Position numbers and translations under genes: made by a program. 64,000 nucleotides of DNA, taken from NCBI RefSeq assembly GCF_008039575.1, contig NZ_VDUY01000004.1, positions 124,001 to 188,000 of the forward strand. Reading direction: 5' to 3'. This stretch comes from Zeimonas arvi (lineage in GTDB: Bacteria > Pseudomonadota > Gammaproteobacteria > Burkholderiales > Burkholderiaceae_E). Shown one piece after another: positions 51,730 to 63,976 of the stretch (its first letter is position 1; each line of letters begins with the position of its first letter). The notes beneath the pieces were generated by a model, which saw only the letters and a program-made list of their open reading frames with translations, did no database searches and was not told the DNA's origin.

Positions 51730-54700
51730 GTGAACAAGCTCCTGATTGCCAACCGCGGCGAGATCGCGCTGCGCATCCTGCGCGCCGCGCGCGACCTGGG
51801 CATCGCCACGGTGGCGATCCATTCGCGCGACGACGCCGCGCTGCCGCACCTGGAACTCGCCGACGAGCGGGTGGCGCTCGACGCGAGCGGGCCGGGCGCC
51901 TACCTGGACATCGCGGCGATCGTCGACGCGGCCTCGCGCACCGGCTGCGACGCGGTCCACCCCGGCTACGGCTTCCTGAGCGAACGGCCGGAGTTCGCGG
52001 CGGCCTGCGCGCGCGCCGGGCTGGTCTTCGTGGGCCCCACGGTGGCCCAGCTGGAGCTCTTCGGGGACAAGGCGGCGGCGATCGATCACGCCCGCCAGTG
52101 CGGCGTGCCGGTCATGCCGTCGACGCGCGGCGGGGCCACGCTGGCCGAGATCGAGGCCTTCTTCGATGTCCGGCCCGACATCGTGATCAAGGCGGTCGGC
52201 GGCGGCGGCGGGCGCGGGATGCGCGCGGTCACCTCGCGCGAGGCGCTGGCCGAGGCCTACGCGCGCTGCACCTCGGAGGCGCGCGCGGCCTTCGGGCTCG
52301 ACGCGGTCTATGCCGAGCGACTGATCGCGCGGGCCCGTCACGTAGAGGTCCAGGTGGTCGGCGACGGGCACGCAGCGATCGCGCTGGGCGAGCGCGACTG
52401 CACGCTCCAGCGCCGCTTCCAGAAGCTGGTCGAGATCGCGCCCAGCCCGGCGCTGTCGCCGGCGCTGCGCGAGCGGATCGTCGAGGCGGCGCTGCGCATG
52501 GCGCGCGAGGCCGGCTATCGCAGCCTGGGCACCTTCGAGTTCCTGGTGGACGAGGGGCCCGACCCGGAGCTGCCCTTCGTGTTCATCGAGGCCAACCCGC
52601 GCCTTCAGGTCGAGCACACGATCACCGAGGCGGTCACCGGGGTCGACCTGGTGGCGGTGCAACTCGGCATCGCGGCCGGCCGCTCGCTGCGCGAGGTCGG
52701 GCTCGATCCGATGCGCCCGCCGCGGCCCGAGGGATTCGCCATCCAGTTCCGGATCAACGCCGAGACGCTCGACGCGCAGGGCCTGGCGCGGCCTGCGGCC
52801 GGGCGCCTCGATCGCTTCGACCTGCCCTCCGGTCCCGGCGTGCGGGTGGACACCCACGGGCGCCCCGGCTACGCGCCCTCGCCCAACTTCGACACGTTGC
52901 TCGCCAAGCTGATCGTGTCGGCGCGCGGCGACTTCGCCGAGGCCCTGAGGCGCGGGCAGCGGGCGCTGGCCGAGACGCGGATCGCGGGCATCGCCACCAA
53001 CCTGCACCTGCTGCGCGCGCTGGCCGAGCGCGAGGAGTTCGCCACGCAGGCGGTGCACACTCGGCACGTGGAGTCCATCCTGGCGCCGCTGCTGGCGCGT
53101 GCGGCCGAGCTCGAAGCGCAGGACCGCGCGGGCGCGCAGGCGGCTGCCGCGAGCGCGTCTTCGGCTCACGCGAACGCGCTGCAGGCCGCCGGGCCCTCGC
53201 GCGGACCGGCCGAGGAGGCCGTGCCGGAGGGCCTGCATGCGGTCCGCGCGCCGATGGCCGGCAGGCTGGTCGACCTGGCGGTGGCCGTGGGCGGCACGGT
53301 GCGCGCCGGCCAGACGGTGGCGGTGCTCGAAGCGATGAAGATGGAGCACACGGTCCAGACCGGCGCGACCGGCCGGGTCGTCGCGCTGCGCGCGCAGGCC
53401 GGCGACCAGGTCCTGGAGGCGCAGCCGCTGGCGGTGATCGAGGCTGCCGGCGTCGACCAGGCAGGCGAGGCGGCCGGGCACGCCGGCGACCCGCGCGCCA
53501 TCCGCCCGGACCTGCAGCGGCTGATCGAGCGCCACGCCCTCACCCTCGATGCGGCCCGTCCCGAGGCCGTGGCCCGTCGTCACGCGAAGGGCCTGCGCAC
53601 CGCGCGCGAGAACATCGCCGACCTGTGCGACCCGGGCTCCTTCGTGGAGTACGGCGCGCTTGCCGTGGCGGCCCAGACCCGTCGCCGCAGCATGGAGGAC
53701 CTGGCCGCGAACACGCCGGCCGACGGCATGGTCACCGGCATCGGCAGCGTCAACCGGGAGCGCTTCGGCGCCGAACGGTCGCGCTGCGTGGTCATGGCCT
53801 ACGACTTCACCGTGCTGGCCGGCACCCAGGGCTTTCGCAACCATGCCAAGACCGACCGGATGCTCGAGCTGGCGGCCCGGCAGCGCCTGCCGGTGGTGCT
53901 GTTCGGGGAAGGCGGCGGCGGGCGGCCAGGCGATGTCGACATGCCGGTGGTGGCCGGGCTCGACCTGAGCACCTTCGGCGCCTTCGCGGCGCTGAGCGGC
54001 CAGGTGCCGGTGGTCGCCATCGTGGCGGGCCGCTGTTTCGCCGGCAACGCCGCGCTGGTGGGCTGCGCCGACGCGATCATCGCGACCCGCGACAGCAACC
54101 TCGGGATGGGCGGGCCGGCCATGATCGAGGGCGGCGGCCTGGGCGCGTTCCGGCCGGAGGAGATCGGGCCGAGCCCGGTGCAGCACGCCAACGGCGTGAT
54201 CGACATCCTGGTCGACGACGAAGCGCAGGCGGTGGCCGCCGCCAGGCACTACCTGTCGATGTTCCAGGGCCGCATCGACGCCTGGCAGGCGCCGGACCAG
54301 GAGGCCCTGCGCGGCGTGGTGCCCGAGAACCGTCTGCGGGTCTACGACACGCGGGCCGCGGTGCGGGGGCTGGTCGACGAAGGCTCGCTGCTGTGGCTGC
54401 GAACCGGCTTCGGCGCCGGCATCCACACCGCGCTGGCGCGCATCGAGGGCCGGCCGGTGGGCGTGCTGGCCAACAATCCGCTGCATCTGTCCGGCGCGAT
54501 CGACGCCGACGCCGCCGACAAGGCGGCGCGCTTCGTCCAGCTGTGCGATGCGCACGGCCTGCCGATCGTCTCGCTGGTCGACACGCCGGGCTTCATGGTG
54601 GGACCCGAGATCGAGACCCGTGCCCAGGTCCGGCACGTGAGCCGGATGTTCGTGGCGGCCGCCAAGCTGCGGGTGCCGTACTTCGCGGTGGTGCTGCGCA

Positions 54701-55050
54701 AGGGCTACGGCCTGGGCGCGATGGCCATGGCCGCCGGCGGCTTCCATGCGCCGGCCTTCACCGTGGCCTGGCCTACCGGCGAGTTCGGCGGCATGGGCCT
54801 GGAGGGTGCGGTGCGGCTGGGCTTTCGCAAGGAGCTCGAGGCGGCGCCCGAGGGCCCGGAGCGCGAGGCGCTGTACCGCGAACTGGTGGCCAGTCAGTAC
54901 GAGAAGGGCTCGGCGGTCAGCACCGCGGTGCACCTCGAGATCGACGCGGTCATCGATCCCGCCGTCACGCGGAGCTGGCTGGCGCGGGGGCTCGAGTCGG
55001 CATCGGCGGCTCCGCTGCCGCCGCGGCGCGGCTTCGTCGACACCTGGTGA
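51730..55050 (+). CDS. Single-chain biotin-dependent acyl-CoA carboxylase (BC-BCCP-CT fusion)
   Basis: A 1106-residue multifunctional carboxylase. I prefer GTG 51730 (VNKLLIANRGEIALRILRAA) over ATG 51700 because homology starts there. Biotin carboxylase (about 1-450) has GGGGGRGMR and FIEANPRLQVEHTITEAVTG. The biotinyl domain (about 500-570) has EAMKMEH with the biotin Lys537. A carboxyltransferase (about 590-1106) has ENIADLCDPGSFVEYGALAV, FGEGGGGRPGDVDMPVV and VSLVDTPGFMVGPEIETRAQ. Most bacteria split these functions over two or more chains. The substrate is unknown; propionyl-, methylcrotonyl- and geranyl-CoA-like acyl groups are candidates. It follows the synthetase under TetR control. 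Confidence 0.93.
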   Translation: MNKLLIANRGEIALRILRAARDLGIATVAIHSRDDAALPHLELADERVALDASGPGAYLDIAAIVDAASRTGCDAVHPGYGFLSERPEFAAACARAGLVFVGPTVAQLELFGDKAAAIDHARQCGVPVMPSTRGGATLAEIEAFFDVRPDIVIKAVGGGGGRGMRAVTSREALAEAYARCTSEARAAFGLDAVYAERLIARARHVEVQVVGDGHAAIALGERDCTLQRRFQKLVEIAPSPALSPALRERIVEAALRMAREAGYRSLGTFEFLVDEGPDPELPFVFIEANPRLQVEHTITEAVTGVDLVAVQLGIAAGRSLREVGLDPMRPPRPEGFAIQFRINAETLDAQGLARPAAGRLDRFDLPSGPGVRVDTHGRPGYAPSPNFDTLLAKLIVSARGDFAEALRRGQRALAETRIAGIATNLHLLRALAEREEFATQAVHTRHVESILAPLLARAAELEAQDRAGAQAAAASASSAHANALQAAGPSRGPAEEAVPEGLHAVRAPMAGRLVDLAVAVGGTVRAGQTVAVLEAMKMEHTVQTGATGRVVALRAQAGDQVLEAQPLAVIEAAGVDQAGEAAGHAGDPRAIRPDLQRLIERHALTLDAARPEAVARRHAKGLRTARENIADLCDPGSFVEYGALAVAAQTRRRSMEDLAANTPADGMVTGIGSVNRERFGAERSRCVVMAYDFTVLAGTQGFRNHAKTDRMLELAARQRLPVVLFGEGGGGRPGDVDMPVVAGLDLSTFGAFAALSGQVPVVAIVAGRCFAGNAALVGCADAIIATRDSNLGMGGPAMIEGGGLGAFRPEEIGPSPVQHANGVIDILVDDEAQAVAAARHYLSMFQGRIDAWQAPDQEALRGVVPENRLRVYDTRAAVRGLVDEGSLLWLRTGFGAGIHTALARIEGRPVGVLANNPLHLSGAIDADAADKAARFVQLCDAHGLPIVSLVDTPGFMVGPEIETRAQVRHVSRMFVAAAKLRVPYFAVVLRKGYGLGAMAMAAGGFHAPAFTVAWPTGEFGGMGLEGAVRLGFRKELEAAPEGPEREALYRELVASQYEKGSAVSTAVHLEIDAVIDPAVTRSWLARGLESASAAPLPPRRGFVDTW

Positions 55051-55269
55051 AGGCCGCCCGAAAGCCGCGCCCTGTGCGAGAAGACGCGAGAAAGGCCGGA
55101 AAGTCCGAAAAGGAGTTTGACGGGCGCAGCGCCCGGCGGTACAAGTGACAGCCTGCTGGCGCGCTTGCCGGCCACGCCCGAGGCCAGGAGTCCGGCAACG
55201 AGGCATCCTGGCCAGAAGAAGAACGAAGCTGGCGAAGATTCCCGCAGAATCCAGTTCAAGGGGGACAGG

Positions 55270-58340
<3,071 letters not shown>

Positions 58341-58344
<4 letters not shown>

Positions 58345-58721
58345 CGACCATCCTTCTCGTCGAGGACAACGAGCTCAACCGCGACATGCTCTCGCGCCGT
58401 CTTGCGCGGCAGGGCTACCAGGTGGTGCAGGCGGTCGACGGCGGCGAAGCGATCGCGCGCGCGCACGACTCGGCGCCCGACCTGATCCTGATGGACCTGA
58501 GCCTGCCGGTGATCGACGGATGGGAAGCGACCCGCAGGCTGAAAGCCGACCAGGCGACCCGGCGCATCCCGGTGATCGCGCTGACCGCCCACGCGATGGC
58601 CGGCGACCGCGAGCAGGCGATGGCGGCCGGCTGCGACGATTTCGACACCAAGCCGGTCGAGCTGTCGCGGTTGCTGGAGAAGATCGCGGCGCTGCTCGGC
58701 CTGAGCGGAGCGGGCGGGTGA
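58341..58721 (+). CDS. Single-domain response regulator
   Basis: A 126-residue stand-alone receiver. It has the acidic pair in LLVEDNELNRDM, the phospho-acceptor Asp52 in LILMDLSLP, Thr in ALTAHA and Lys in DTKPVE. There is no output domain, as in DivK or CheY. The start overlaps the kinase stop (ATGA) and its stop overlaps the RsbW-like gene (GTGA). It is probably phosphorylated by the kinase and acts by binding a partner. Confidence 0.94.
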
Positions 58722-59179
58722 GCGCGGCGACGACACGGCGGCGGATCGTGCGCAACCTGAGCTGCCAGGCGGTGCGCGCCAGCCTGCCCGAACTGCTCGG
58801 CTTCGCGATCGAGGTCGCCAGCGAGGCGGGCCTCGACGAGCAGACGGCCCATGCGGTGCGGCTGGCGGTCGAGGAGGCCTGCGTCAACGTGATCGAGCAT
58901 GGCTATGCGGACATGCCCCCAGGGCCGATCGAGCTGACGATCGCCGGGGATCCCGGCGGCGTGAGGGTGGAGATCGCCGACCGGGCGCGGCCTTTCGCGC
59001 CCGACGCCGCGCCGGTCCCGGACCTGCAGGCAGCCGTCGAGGACAGGCCGATGGGCGGGCTGGGCTGGCTCCTGATCCGCGAGTTGATGGACGAAGTCCG
59101 CCACGCCCCCCGGGAAGGCGGCGGCAACCGGCTCACGATGATCCGTCGCTTCAGGCCGTCGGACTCGAACCGGCACTGA
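58718..59179 (+). CDS. RsbW/SpoIIAB-like ATP-binding protein (HATPase_c_2)
   Basis: A 153-residue GHKL ATPase of the anti-sigma/switch-kinase type, started at GTG 58718 in a GTGA overlap. The N-box is LAVEEACVNVIEHGY (Glu52, Glu53, Asn57). The G1 motif is IADRARPF, with Ala where Gly is common. G2 is GGLGWLLIREL. Such proteins bind a sigma factor or other client and phosphorylate the STAS partner on Ser. The next gene encodes that partner type, so this is the switch component. No sigma-factor gene is in the window. Confidence 0.9.
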   Translation: MSAATTRRRIVRNLSCQAVRASLPELLGFAIEVASEAGLDEQTAHAVRLAVEEACVNVIEHGYADMPPGPIELTIAGDPGGVRVEIADRARPFAPDAAPVPDLQAAVEDRPMGGLGWLLIRELMDEVRHAPREGGGNRLTMIRRFRPSDSNRH

Positions 59180-59227
59180 GCGCAGAACCGAAAGAATCAC
59201 TAAAACGACAAAGCGAGGAAACCGCAG

Positions 59228-59569
59228 ATGCAGATCCAGATGAGGACCGTCGAGCACGTCACGGTCGTCGAAATCGCGGGCAGCGTGGACAGCCTGACCG
59301 CCGAGACCCTGACCGGCGCGATGTCCGACGCGCTCGGCAACGACCGCTTCAGGCTGGTGGCCGACCTGCGCCAGGTCGAGTACATCAGCAGCGCGGGCCT
59401 GCGGGCCCTGCTCGCAACGGTGAAGGATGCGCGCCGGCGCGGCGGCGACCTGCGGCTGGCCGGCGTGTCGCCGCCGGTGCTCAGGGTGCTCGAGATCTCG
59501 GGTTTCACCAGCATCCTGAACCTGTTCCCCGACGTCGACGGCGCGGTCGTCAGCTTCGACGCCGCCTGA
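59228..59569 (+). CDS. STAS-domain anti-sigma-factor antagonist (SpoIIAA/RsbV-like)
   Basis: A 113-residue STAS protein. The regulatory Ser lies in QVEYISSAGLRALLATVKDA (Ser54/Ser55, the second matching SpoIIAA Ser58). The fold is complete from VEHVTVVEIAGSVDSLTA to the C-terminal strand. Unphosphorylated STAS proteins bind the RsbW-like kinase and free its client; phosphorylation by that kinase and removal by a PP2C phosphatase switch the state. Both counterparts are in this operon. It starts 48 bases after the ATPase gene. Confidence 0.93.
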   Translation: MQIQMRTVEHVTVVEIAGSVDSLTAETLTGAMSDALGNDRFRLVADLRQVEYISSAGLRALLATVKDARRRGGDLRLAGVSPPVLRVLEISGFTSILNLFPDVDGAVVSFDAA

Positions 59570-59592
59570 GCCCCCACGATCCGGAGTCGGAC

Positions 59593-60465
59593 ATGAGCGT
59601 CAATCGGAAGCGCGTCGCGCTGGTCATCGGTTCGGGCAGCGTCAAGTGCGCCGCCGCGATCGGCATCCAGAAGGTGCTTGCGCGCGAGGGCATCGCGATC
59701 GACATGCTGGTCGGCTGCAGCGCGGGCTCGATCTACGCCGGGCTGATGGCGGCCGGCCACGCCGGCGACGACGCCGCCCGGATCACCACCGAGCTGTGGA
59801 CGAAGGAGATCACCGGCAAGCGGAACACGATGGCGATGCTGCGCGCGATCGCGCCGCGCATGCTCGGCTTCCGCACCGAGGGCTTCGGCCTGCGCGACGA
59901 CGCGCTGATCATGCAGCGGCTGAGGCGGGTCTTCGGCGACGCCCGCATCGAGGACCTTCAGTTGCCGCTGCACGTGACCGCCACCGACTTCGCCAACGGC
60001 GAGCTGGTGGTGCTGTCGAAAGGCAGCCTGGTCGACGCGATCCGCGCCAGCGTGGCCCTGCCCTTCGCTTTCACGCCGTGGCGCGTCGGCGACCGGCTGC
60101 TGGTGGACGGCTACCTGGCCGACCCGCTGCCGATCAGCGTGGCGATGAAGAACGGCGCCGACGTGATCATCGCGCTGGGCTTCGAGAGCCCCTTCCAGGA
60201 ATCGGTGAAGTCGGCCGGGCGATTCGCCTTCCAGCTCAGCGCGATCATGTCGAACAACCTGCTGAAGTCGCGCTTCGCGTTCCACAGCCTCGCGCATCAC
60301 AGCGAGGTGATCGCGATCATCCCGGAGTTCCGCGAGCGCGTCCGGCTGTTCGACACCGGCAAGATCGGCTACATCATCGACGAGGGCCAGCGCGCCGCCG
60401 AGGAGCAGCTGCCCTACCTGCGCCAGCTGCTGGCGAGCGAGGCCGCGGCGGGAGCGCGCGGGTGA
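59593..60465 (+). CDS. Patatin-like phospholipase (first of pair)
   Basis: A 290-residue patatin-fold lipase. The nucleophile elbow is VGCSAGS (Ser43 in GxSxG). The second catalytic residue is Asp172 in LLVDGYLADP, the DG pair. The oxyanion loop near the start is GSGSVKCAAAIG, not the usual GGGxRG. LVDAIRASVALPFAFTPWRV is the conserved RASxAxP stretch. No signal peptide is seen, so it acts in the cytoplasm or on the inner membrane face. It lies 23 bases after the STAS gene, inside the signalling operon, so its activity is probably controlled by that switch. Confidence 0.92.
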   Translation: MSVNRKRVALVIGSGSVKCAAAIGIQKVLAREGIAIDMLVGCSAGSIYAGLMAAGHAGDDAARITTELWTKEITGKRNTMAMLRAIAPRMLGFRTEGFGLRDDALIMQRLRRVFGDARIEDLQLPLHVTATDFANGELVVLSKGSLVDAIRASVALPFAFTPWRVGDRLLVDGYLADPLPISVAMKNGADVIIALGFESPFQESVKSAGRFAFQLSAIMSNNLLKSRFAFHSLAHHSEVIAIIPEFRERVRLFDTGKIGYIIDEGQRAAEEQLPYLRQLLASEAAAGARG

Positions 60466-61433
60466 GCGAAACGCCTGCTTCCGGGGCGGGCGCGCGCCGG
60501 CCCCGGGTCGCGGTCGTGATCGGCTCGGGCGGCCTGAAGTGCGCGGCGGCCCTGGGCTCGATCCGGGTGCTGCGCGATGCCGGCGTGCCGATCGACCTGG
60601 CGGTCGGCTGCAGCGGCGGGAGCCTGTGCGCGGTGTGGCTGGCGCGCGGCGCGGAAGCCGCGGATCGCCAGGCCGAGCGCTTCGTGGCCAGCCTGCACGG
60701 CATGTTCCAGTCGCTCGACTACCGGGCGGTGCCGCGCGCGCTGCTGCCGCGCGCATTCGGCTTCGGCCCGGAGTTCGCGCTGCTCGACGATCGCAAGGTG
60801 AACGCTGCAATCCGTGACTTCGTCGGCGACTCCGAGTTCGGCGACCTGGGCCTGCCGCTGCGGATCGTGGCCACCGACTTCCAGAGCGGCGACCAGGTCG
60901 TGCTGTCGAGCGGAAGCCTGGCCGACGCGCTGCGGGCCAGCATCGCGATCCCGATGGTGCTGCCGCCGTGGCGGGTCGACGGCCGCCTGCTGACCGACGG
61001 CGGCGCCTGCGATCCGCTGCCGGTCGACGTGGCGATGCGCGAGGGCGCCGACGTGATCGTGGCGATCGGCTTCGAGGAGTCGCCGCAGACCGAGGTCGGG
61101 AACCTGATGCAGCTCGTGCTGCATCTGAAGACCACCACGGTCAACCACCTGCTGCGCTCGCAGCTCGCCTTCTACAGCGTGGCCCACCATGCCGAGGTGA
61201 TCCCGATGATCCCGGACCTGGACCGGCGGATCAGGCTCGCCGACGCGGACCAGATCGGCTACCTGATCGAGCAGGGCGAGCTCGCGGCGCGGCGCGAGCT
61301 CCCCTACCTGAGGCGGCTGCTGGGCCTTTCCGAGGGGGCCGGCCGCGGCGGGGGCGGCGCGCGGGAGGGTGCGGGCGAGCAGGACGCGCCGTGCCGCCGG
61401 GGCGACGCGGACGTGGGTGCGGCGGCCACATGA
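60462..61433 (+). CDS. Patatin-like phospholipase (second of pair)
   Basis: A 323-residue paralogue of the preceding gene, started at GTG 60462 in a GTGA overlap. The oxyanion loop is GSGGLKCAAALG, the nucleophile elbow VGCSGGS has Ser51, and the Asp is in LLTDGGACDP (Asp179). The C-terminal QIGYLIEQGELAARRELPYL parallels KIGYIIDEGQRAAEEQLPYL of the first copy, showing tandem duplication. A Gly/Ala-rich tail is unique to this copy. Its stop overlaps the phosphatase start. Confidence 0.92.
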   Translation: MSETPASGAGARRPRVAVVIGSGGLKCAAALGSIRVLRDAGVPIDLAVGCSGGSLCAVWLARGAEAADRQAERFVASLHGMFQSLDYRAVPRALLPRAFGFGPEFALLDDRKVNAAIRDFVGDSEFGDLGLPLRIVATDFQSGDQVVLSSGSLADALRASIAIPMVLPPWRVDGRLLTDGGACDPLPVDVAMREGADVIVAIGFEESPQTEVGNLMQLVLHLKTTTVNHLLRSQLAFYSVAHHAEVIPMIPDLDRRIRLADADQIGYLIEQGELAARRELPYLRRLLGLSEGAGRGGGGAREGAGEQDAPCRRGDADVGAAAT

Positions 61434-62593
61434 ACGGATTCGCGCCCGGGCAGGCGGCCCGGCTGCTGGTGGTCGACGACAACCCGACGAACTGCGAGCT
61501 GCTGGCGCGCCGCCTGGCCCGGCTCGGTCACGAGGTGGCGATCGCCGAGGACGGCGTGCGGGCCCTCGAGGCCTTGCGCGAGGCCGACTACGACCTGGTC
61601 CTGCTCGACATCACGATGCCGGGCATGGACGGCTACCAGGTGCTCGAGACGATGAGGGCCGACGAGGCGCTGTGCCACGTTCCCGTGGTCATGGTGTCGG
61701 CGATCGACGAGAGCGAGAGCGTGGTGCGCTGTCTGGAGCTGGGCGCCGACGACTACCTGCCCAAGCCTTTCGACCCGGCGGTGCTGCGCGCGCGGGTCGA
61801 GTCGTCGCTCGCGCGCAAGCGCCTGCGCGACGCCGAGCGCCGCCAGTTTCAGGCGATCGAGCGCGAGCTCGAGATCGGCAGGCAGATCCAGGCGGGCTTC
61901 CTGCCCGACCAGATTCCGCGCCTCGACGGCTGGGACCTCGGCGCGCGCTTCCTGCCGGCGCGGCAGGTGGCTGGCGACTTCTACGATCTCTTTCCGGTCG
62001 GGCATGGCGGCGTCGCCCTGGTGGTGGCCGATGTCTGCGACAAGGGGGTCGGCGCCGCCTTGTACATGGCGCTGTTCCGCAGCCTGATCCGCGCGATCGC
62101 GACCCAGCAGGACGACGTCGACGCGCGTGCCACGCTGGCGCGAACCGTGCGCGCGACCAGCGACTACATCGCCACCGTCCACGGCAGCGCGAACATGTTC
62201 GCGACGGCCTTCGTGGCGGCGCTCGAGCCGCGCAGCGGCGAGCTCGTGTACGTGAACGCCGGGCATGACGCGCCCCTGCTCGCGCGCGCCGGCGGCGCGA
62301 TCGATCGGCTCGGGCCGACCGGTCCGGCGCTCGGGCTGATGCCGGGGCAGCGCTTCGAGGTCGCATCCAGCCGCATCGGGCCGGGCGAGCTCCTGATGGC
62401 CTACACCGACGGCGTCACCGACGCCGGCAGTGCCGCGGCGCCTTTCGGCGAGGCGGGAATCCTGGCCCGGATCGCACGGCGGCAGGGGTCCGTCGATGCC
62501 CTGCTCGACGAGATCGTGGCCGGGCTCGGGGCGCTCGGCAGCGAGCGCTCCGACGACGTGACGATGCTGGCGGTGCGGCGGCTGCCGGGCTGA
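61430..62593 (+). CDS. Receiver-PP2C (RsbU/SpoIIE-type) phosphatase
   Basis: A 387-residue protein. The receiver (about 10-125) has LLVVDDNPTN, Asp60 in LVLLDITMPG, and Lys in LPKPFD. A short linker helix (RDAERRQFQAIERELEIGRQ) leads to a PP2C domain (about 165-385): QVAGDFYDLF, VADVCDKGVGAALYMAL, YTDGVTDA and SDDVTMLAVR, which hold the metal-binding Asp residues. It should dephosphorylate the STAS protein when its receiver is phosphorylated. This is the architecture that closes a partner-switching loop. It is translationally coupled to the second patatin (ATGA) and is the last gene of the operon. Confidence 0.94.
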   Translation: MNGFAPGQAARLLVVDDNPTNCELLARRLARLGHEVAIAEDGVRALEALREADYDLVLLDITMPGMDGYQVLETMRADEALCHVPVVMVSAIDESESVVRCLELGADDYLPKPFDPAVLRARVESSLARKRLRDAERRQFQAIERELEIGRQIQAGFLPDQIPRLDGWDLGARFLPARQVAGDFYDLFPVGHGGVALVVADVCDKGVGAALYMALFRSLIRAIATQQDDVDARATLARTVRATSDYIATVHGSANMFATAFVAALEPRSGELVYVNAGHDAPLLARAGGAIDRLGPTGPALGLMPGQRFEVASSRIGPGELLMAYTDGVTDAGSAAAPFGEAGILARIARRQGSVDALLDEIVAGLGALGSERSDDVTMLAVRRLPG

Positions 62594-62618
62594 GGCGCGC
62601 CGGTTCCCGCGCCGTGCC

Positions 62619-63602
62619 TCAGGCCGGCCTGCGGCGAACCAGCTCGACCACCGAGGTCTCGCCTTCGTGCCGGGCGGCGGGCGTGGCCTCGAACTCCGGG
62701 CTCACGTCGAAGGCGATGTCGCCGTCTTCCACCGGGGCGCCGGTGGCCTGCAGGCCCGTGAAGTCGAACAGCCCGCGGTCCATCAGGTGCGAAGGCGTGA
62801 CCCGCGACAGCGCGGCGAAGATGTTGTCGACCCGACCCGGGAAGCGCTTTTCCCACTCCCGCATCAGCTGCTTGATCTCGCGCCGCTTCAGGTTCTCCTG
62901 CGAGCCGCACAGGTTGCAGGGAATGATCGGGAACTCGCGCCACTGCGCGTAGGCCTCCAGGTCGTGTTCCTCGACGTAGGCCAGCGGCCGGATCACGATG
63001 TGGCGGCCGTCGTCGGAGACGAGCTTGGGCGGCATGCCCTTGAGCTTGCCGCCGAAGAACATGTTCAGGAAGAAGGTCTCGAGGATGTCGTCGCGGTGAT
63101 GGCCCAATGCGATCTTCGTGGCGCCGAGTTCGTCGGCCACCCGGTACAGGATGCCTCGGCGCAGCCGCGAGCACAGCGAGCACATCGTGCGCCCTTCGGG
63201 GATCACCCGGGTGACGATCGAGTAGGTGTCCTGGTTCTCGATGTGGAAGGGCACGCCGAGCTTGCGCAGGTAGTCGGGCAGCACGTGCTCGGGGAAGCCC
63301 GGCTGCTTCTGGTCGAGGTTGACCGCGACGATCTCGAAGGAGATCGGCGCGCGTTCGCGCAGCGTGAGCAGCAGGTCGAGCAGGCCGTAGCTGTCCTTGC
63401 CGCCGGACAGGCAGACCATGACCTTGTCGCCGTCCTCGATCATGCCGAAGTCGCCGATCGCCTGGCCGGTGAGCCGAAGCAGCCGCTTGTGCAGCTTGTT
63501 TCGCTCGTAGGCGAGCTTCTCGAGCCTGCGCGCGGACGGCGCGGCGTCGGCGTGTGGCGCCGCGGCGGCGTTCGCGCCGGCGCCGGGAAGAAGGCTGCTC
63601 AC
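62619..63602 (-). CDS. ttcA: tRNA 2-thiocytidine biosynthesis protein
   Basis: A 327-residue PP-loop enzyme that thiolates C32 of certain tRNAs using a 4Fe-4S cluster. The PP-loop is [15 protein letters not shown]. Two CxxC motifs ([11 protein letters not shown] and [19 protein letters not shown]) provide the cluster and catalytic cysteines. [20 protein letters not shown] is the TtcA signature. The start is the GTG complementary to 63600-63602, overlapping the folB stop (GTGA). An Ala-rich N-terminal extension of about 30 residues precedes the conserved core. Confidence 0.95.
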   Translation of the reverse strand: MSSLLPGAGANAAAAPHADAAPSARRLEKLAYERNKLHKRLLRLTGQAIGDFGMIEDGDKVMVCLSGGKDSYGLLDLLLTLRERAPISFEIVAVNLDQKQPGFPEHVLPDYLRKLGVPFHIENQDTYSIVTRVIPEGRTMCSLCSRLRRGILYRVADELGATKIALGHHRDDILETFFLNMFFGGKLKGMPPKLVSDDGRHIVIRPLAYVEEHDLEAYAQWREFPIIPCNLCGSQENLKRREIKQLMREWEKRFPGRVDNIFAALSRVTPSHLMDRGLFDFTGLQATGAPVEDGDIAFDVSPEFEATPAARHEGETSVVELVRRRPA

Positions 63603-63976
63603 GGATGCCTCCAGACTTCGACGCGCACCGCCTTCGCGCGCGGCAGCGGCTGCGGCTTGGTGACCGAGACCTTCAGCGCGCGCAGGCCGGGCAGCCGGGC
63701 GATCTCGTCGGCCAGCTCGCCGCACAGGGTCTCGACCAGCTTGAAGCGGCGGTCGCCGACCACGCGCTCGATGGTCTCGACCACGCGCTCGTAGTTGACG
63801 GTCTCGGCCAGCTCGTCGCGGCGCGAGATCTTCGTGGCGTGCGGCACGTACATCTCGACCTCGACGACGATCGGCCGCTTGCGGGCCTGCTCGTGCTCGT
63901 AGACGCCGAGGAAGCAGTCGATCTCGACGTCCTGCACCAGCAGGCGGTAGCAGTCGTGGAAGCTGTCTTGCATCAT
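63599..63976 (-). CDS. folB: Dihydroneopterin aldolase
   Basis: A 125-residue FolB/FolX-type enzyme of folate synthesis. It has the opening [20 protein letters not shown] (Glu at the pterin-binding position), the central [20 protein letters not shown] and [13 protein letters not shown] with the active-site Glu. The C-terminal [20 protein letters not shown] contains the catalytic-position Lys. It is coupled to ttcA by a four-base overlap, an arrangement common in betaproteobacteria. Confidence 0.93.
   Translation of the reverse strand: MMQDSFHDCYRLLVQDVEIDCFLGVYEHEQARKRPIVVEVEMYVPHATKISRRDELAETVNYERVVETIERVVGDRRFKLVETLCGELADEIARLPGLRALKVSVTKPQPLPRAKAVRVEVWRHP

Noticed and set aside
55121-55135. 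GC-rich palindrome after the carboxylase gene as a terminator
   Set aside because: The arms are short with almost no loop and no T-run follows. It may be a barrier, but the sequence does not support a terminator call.
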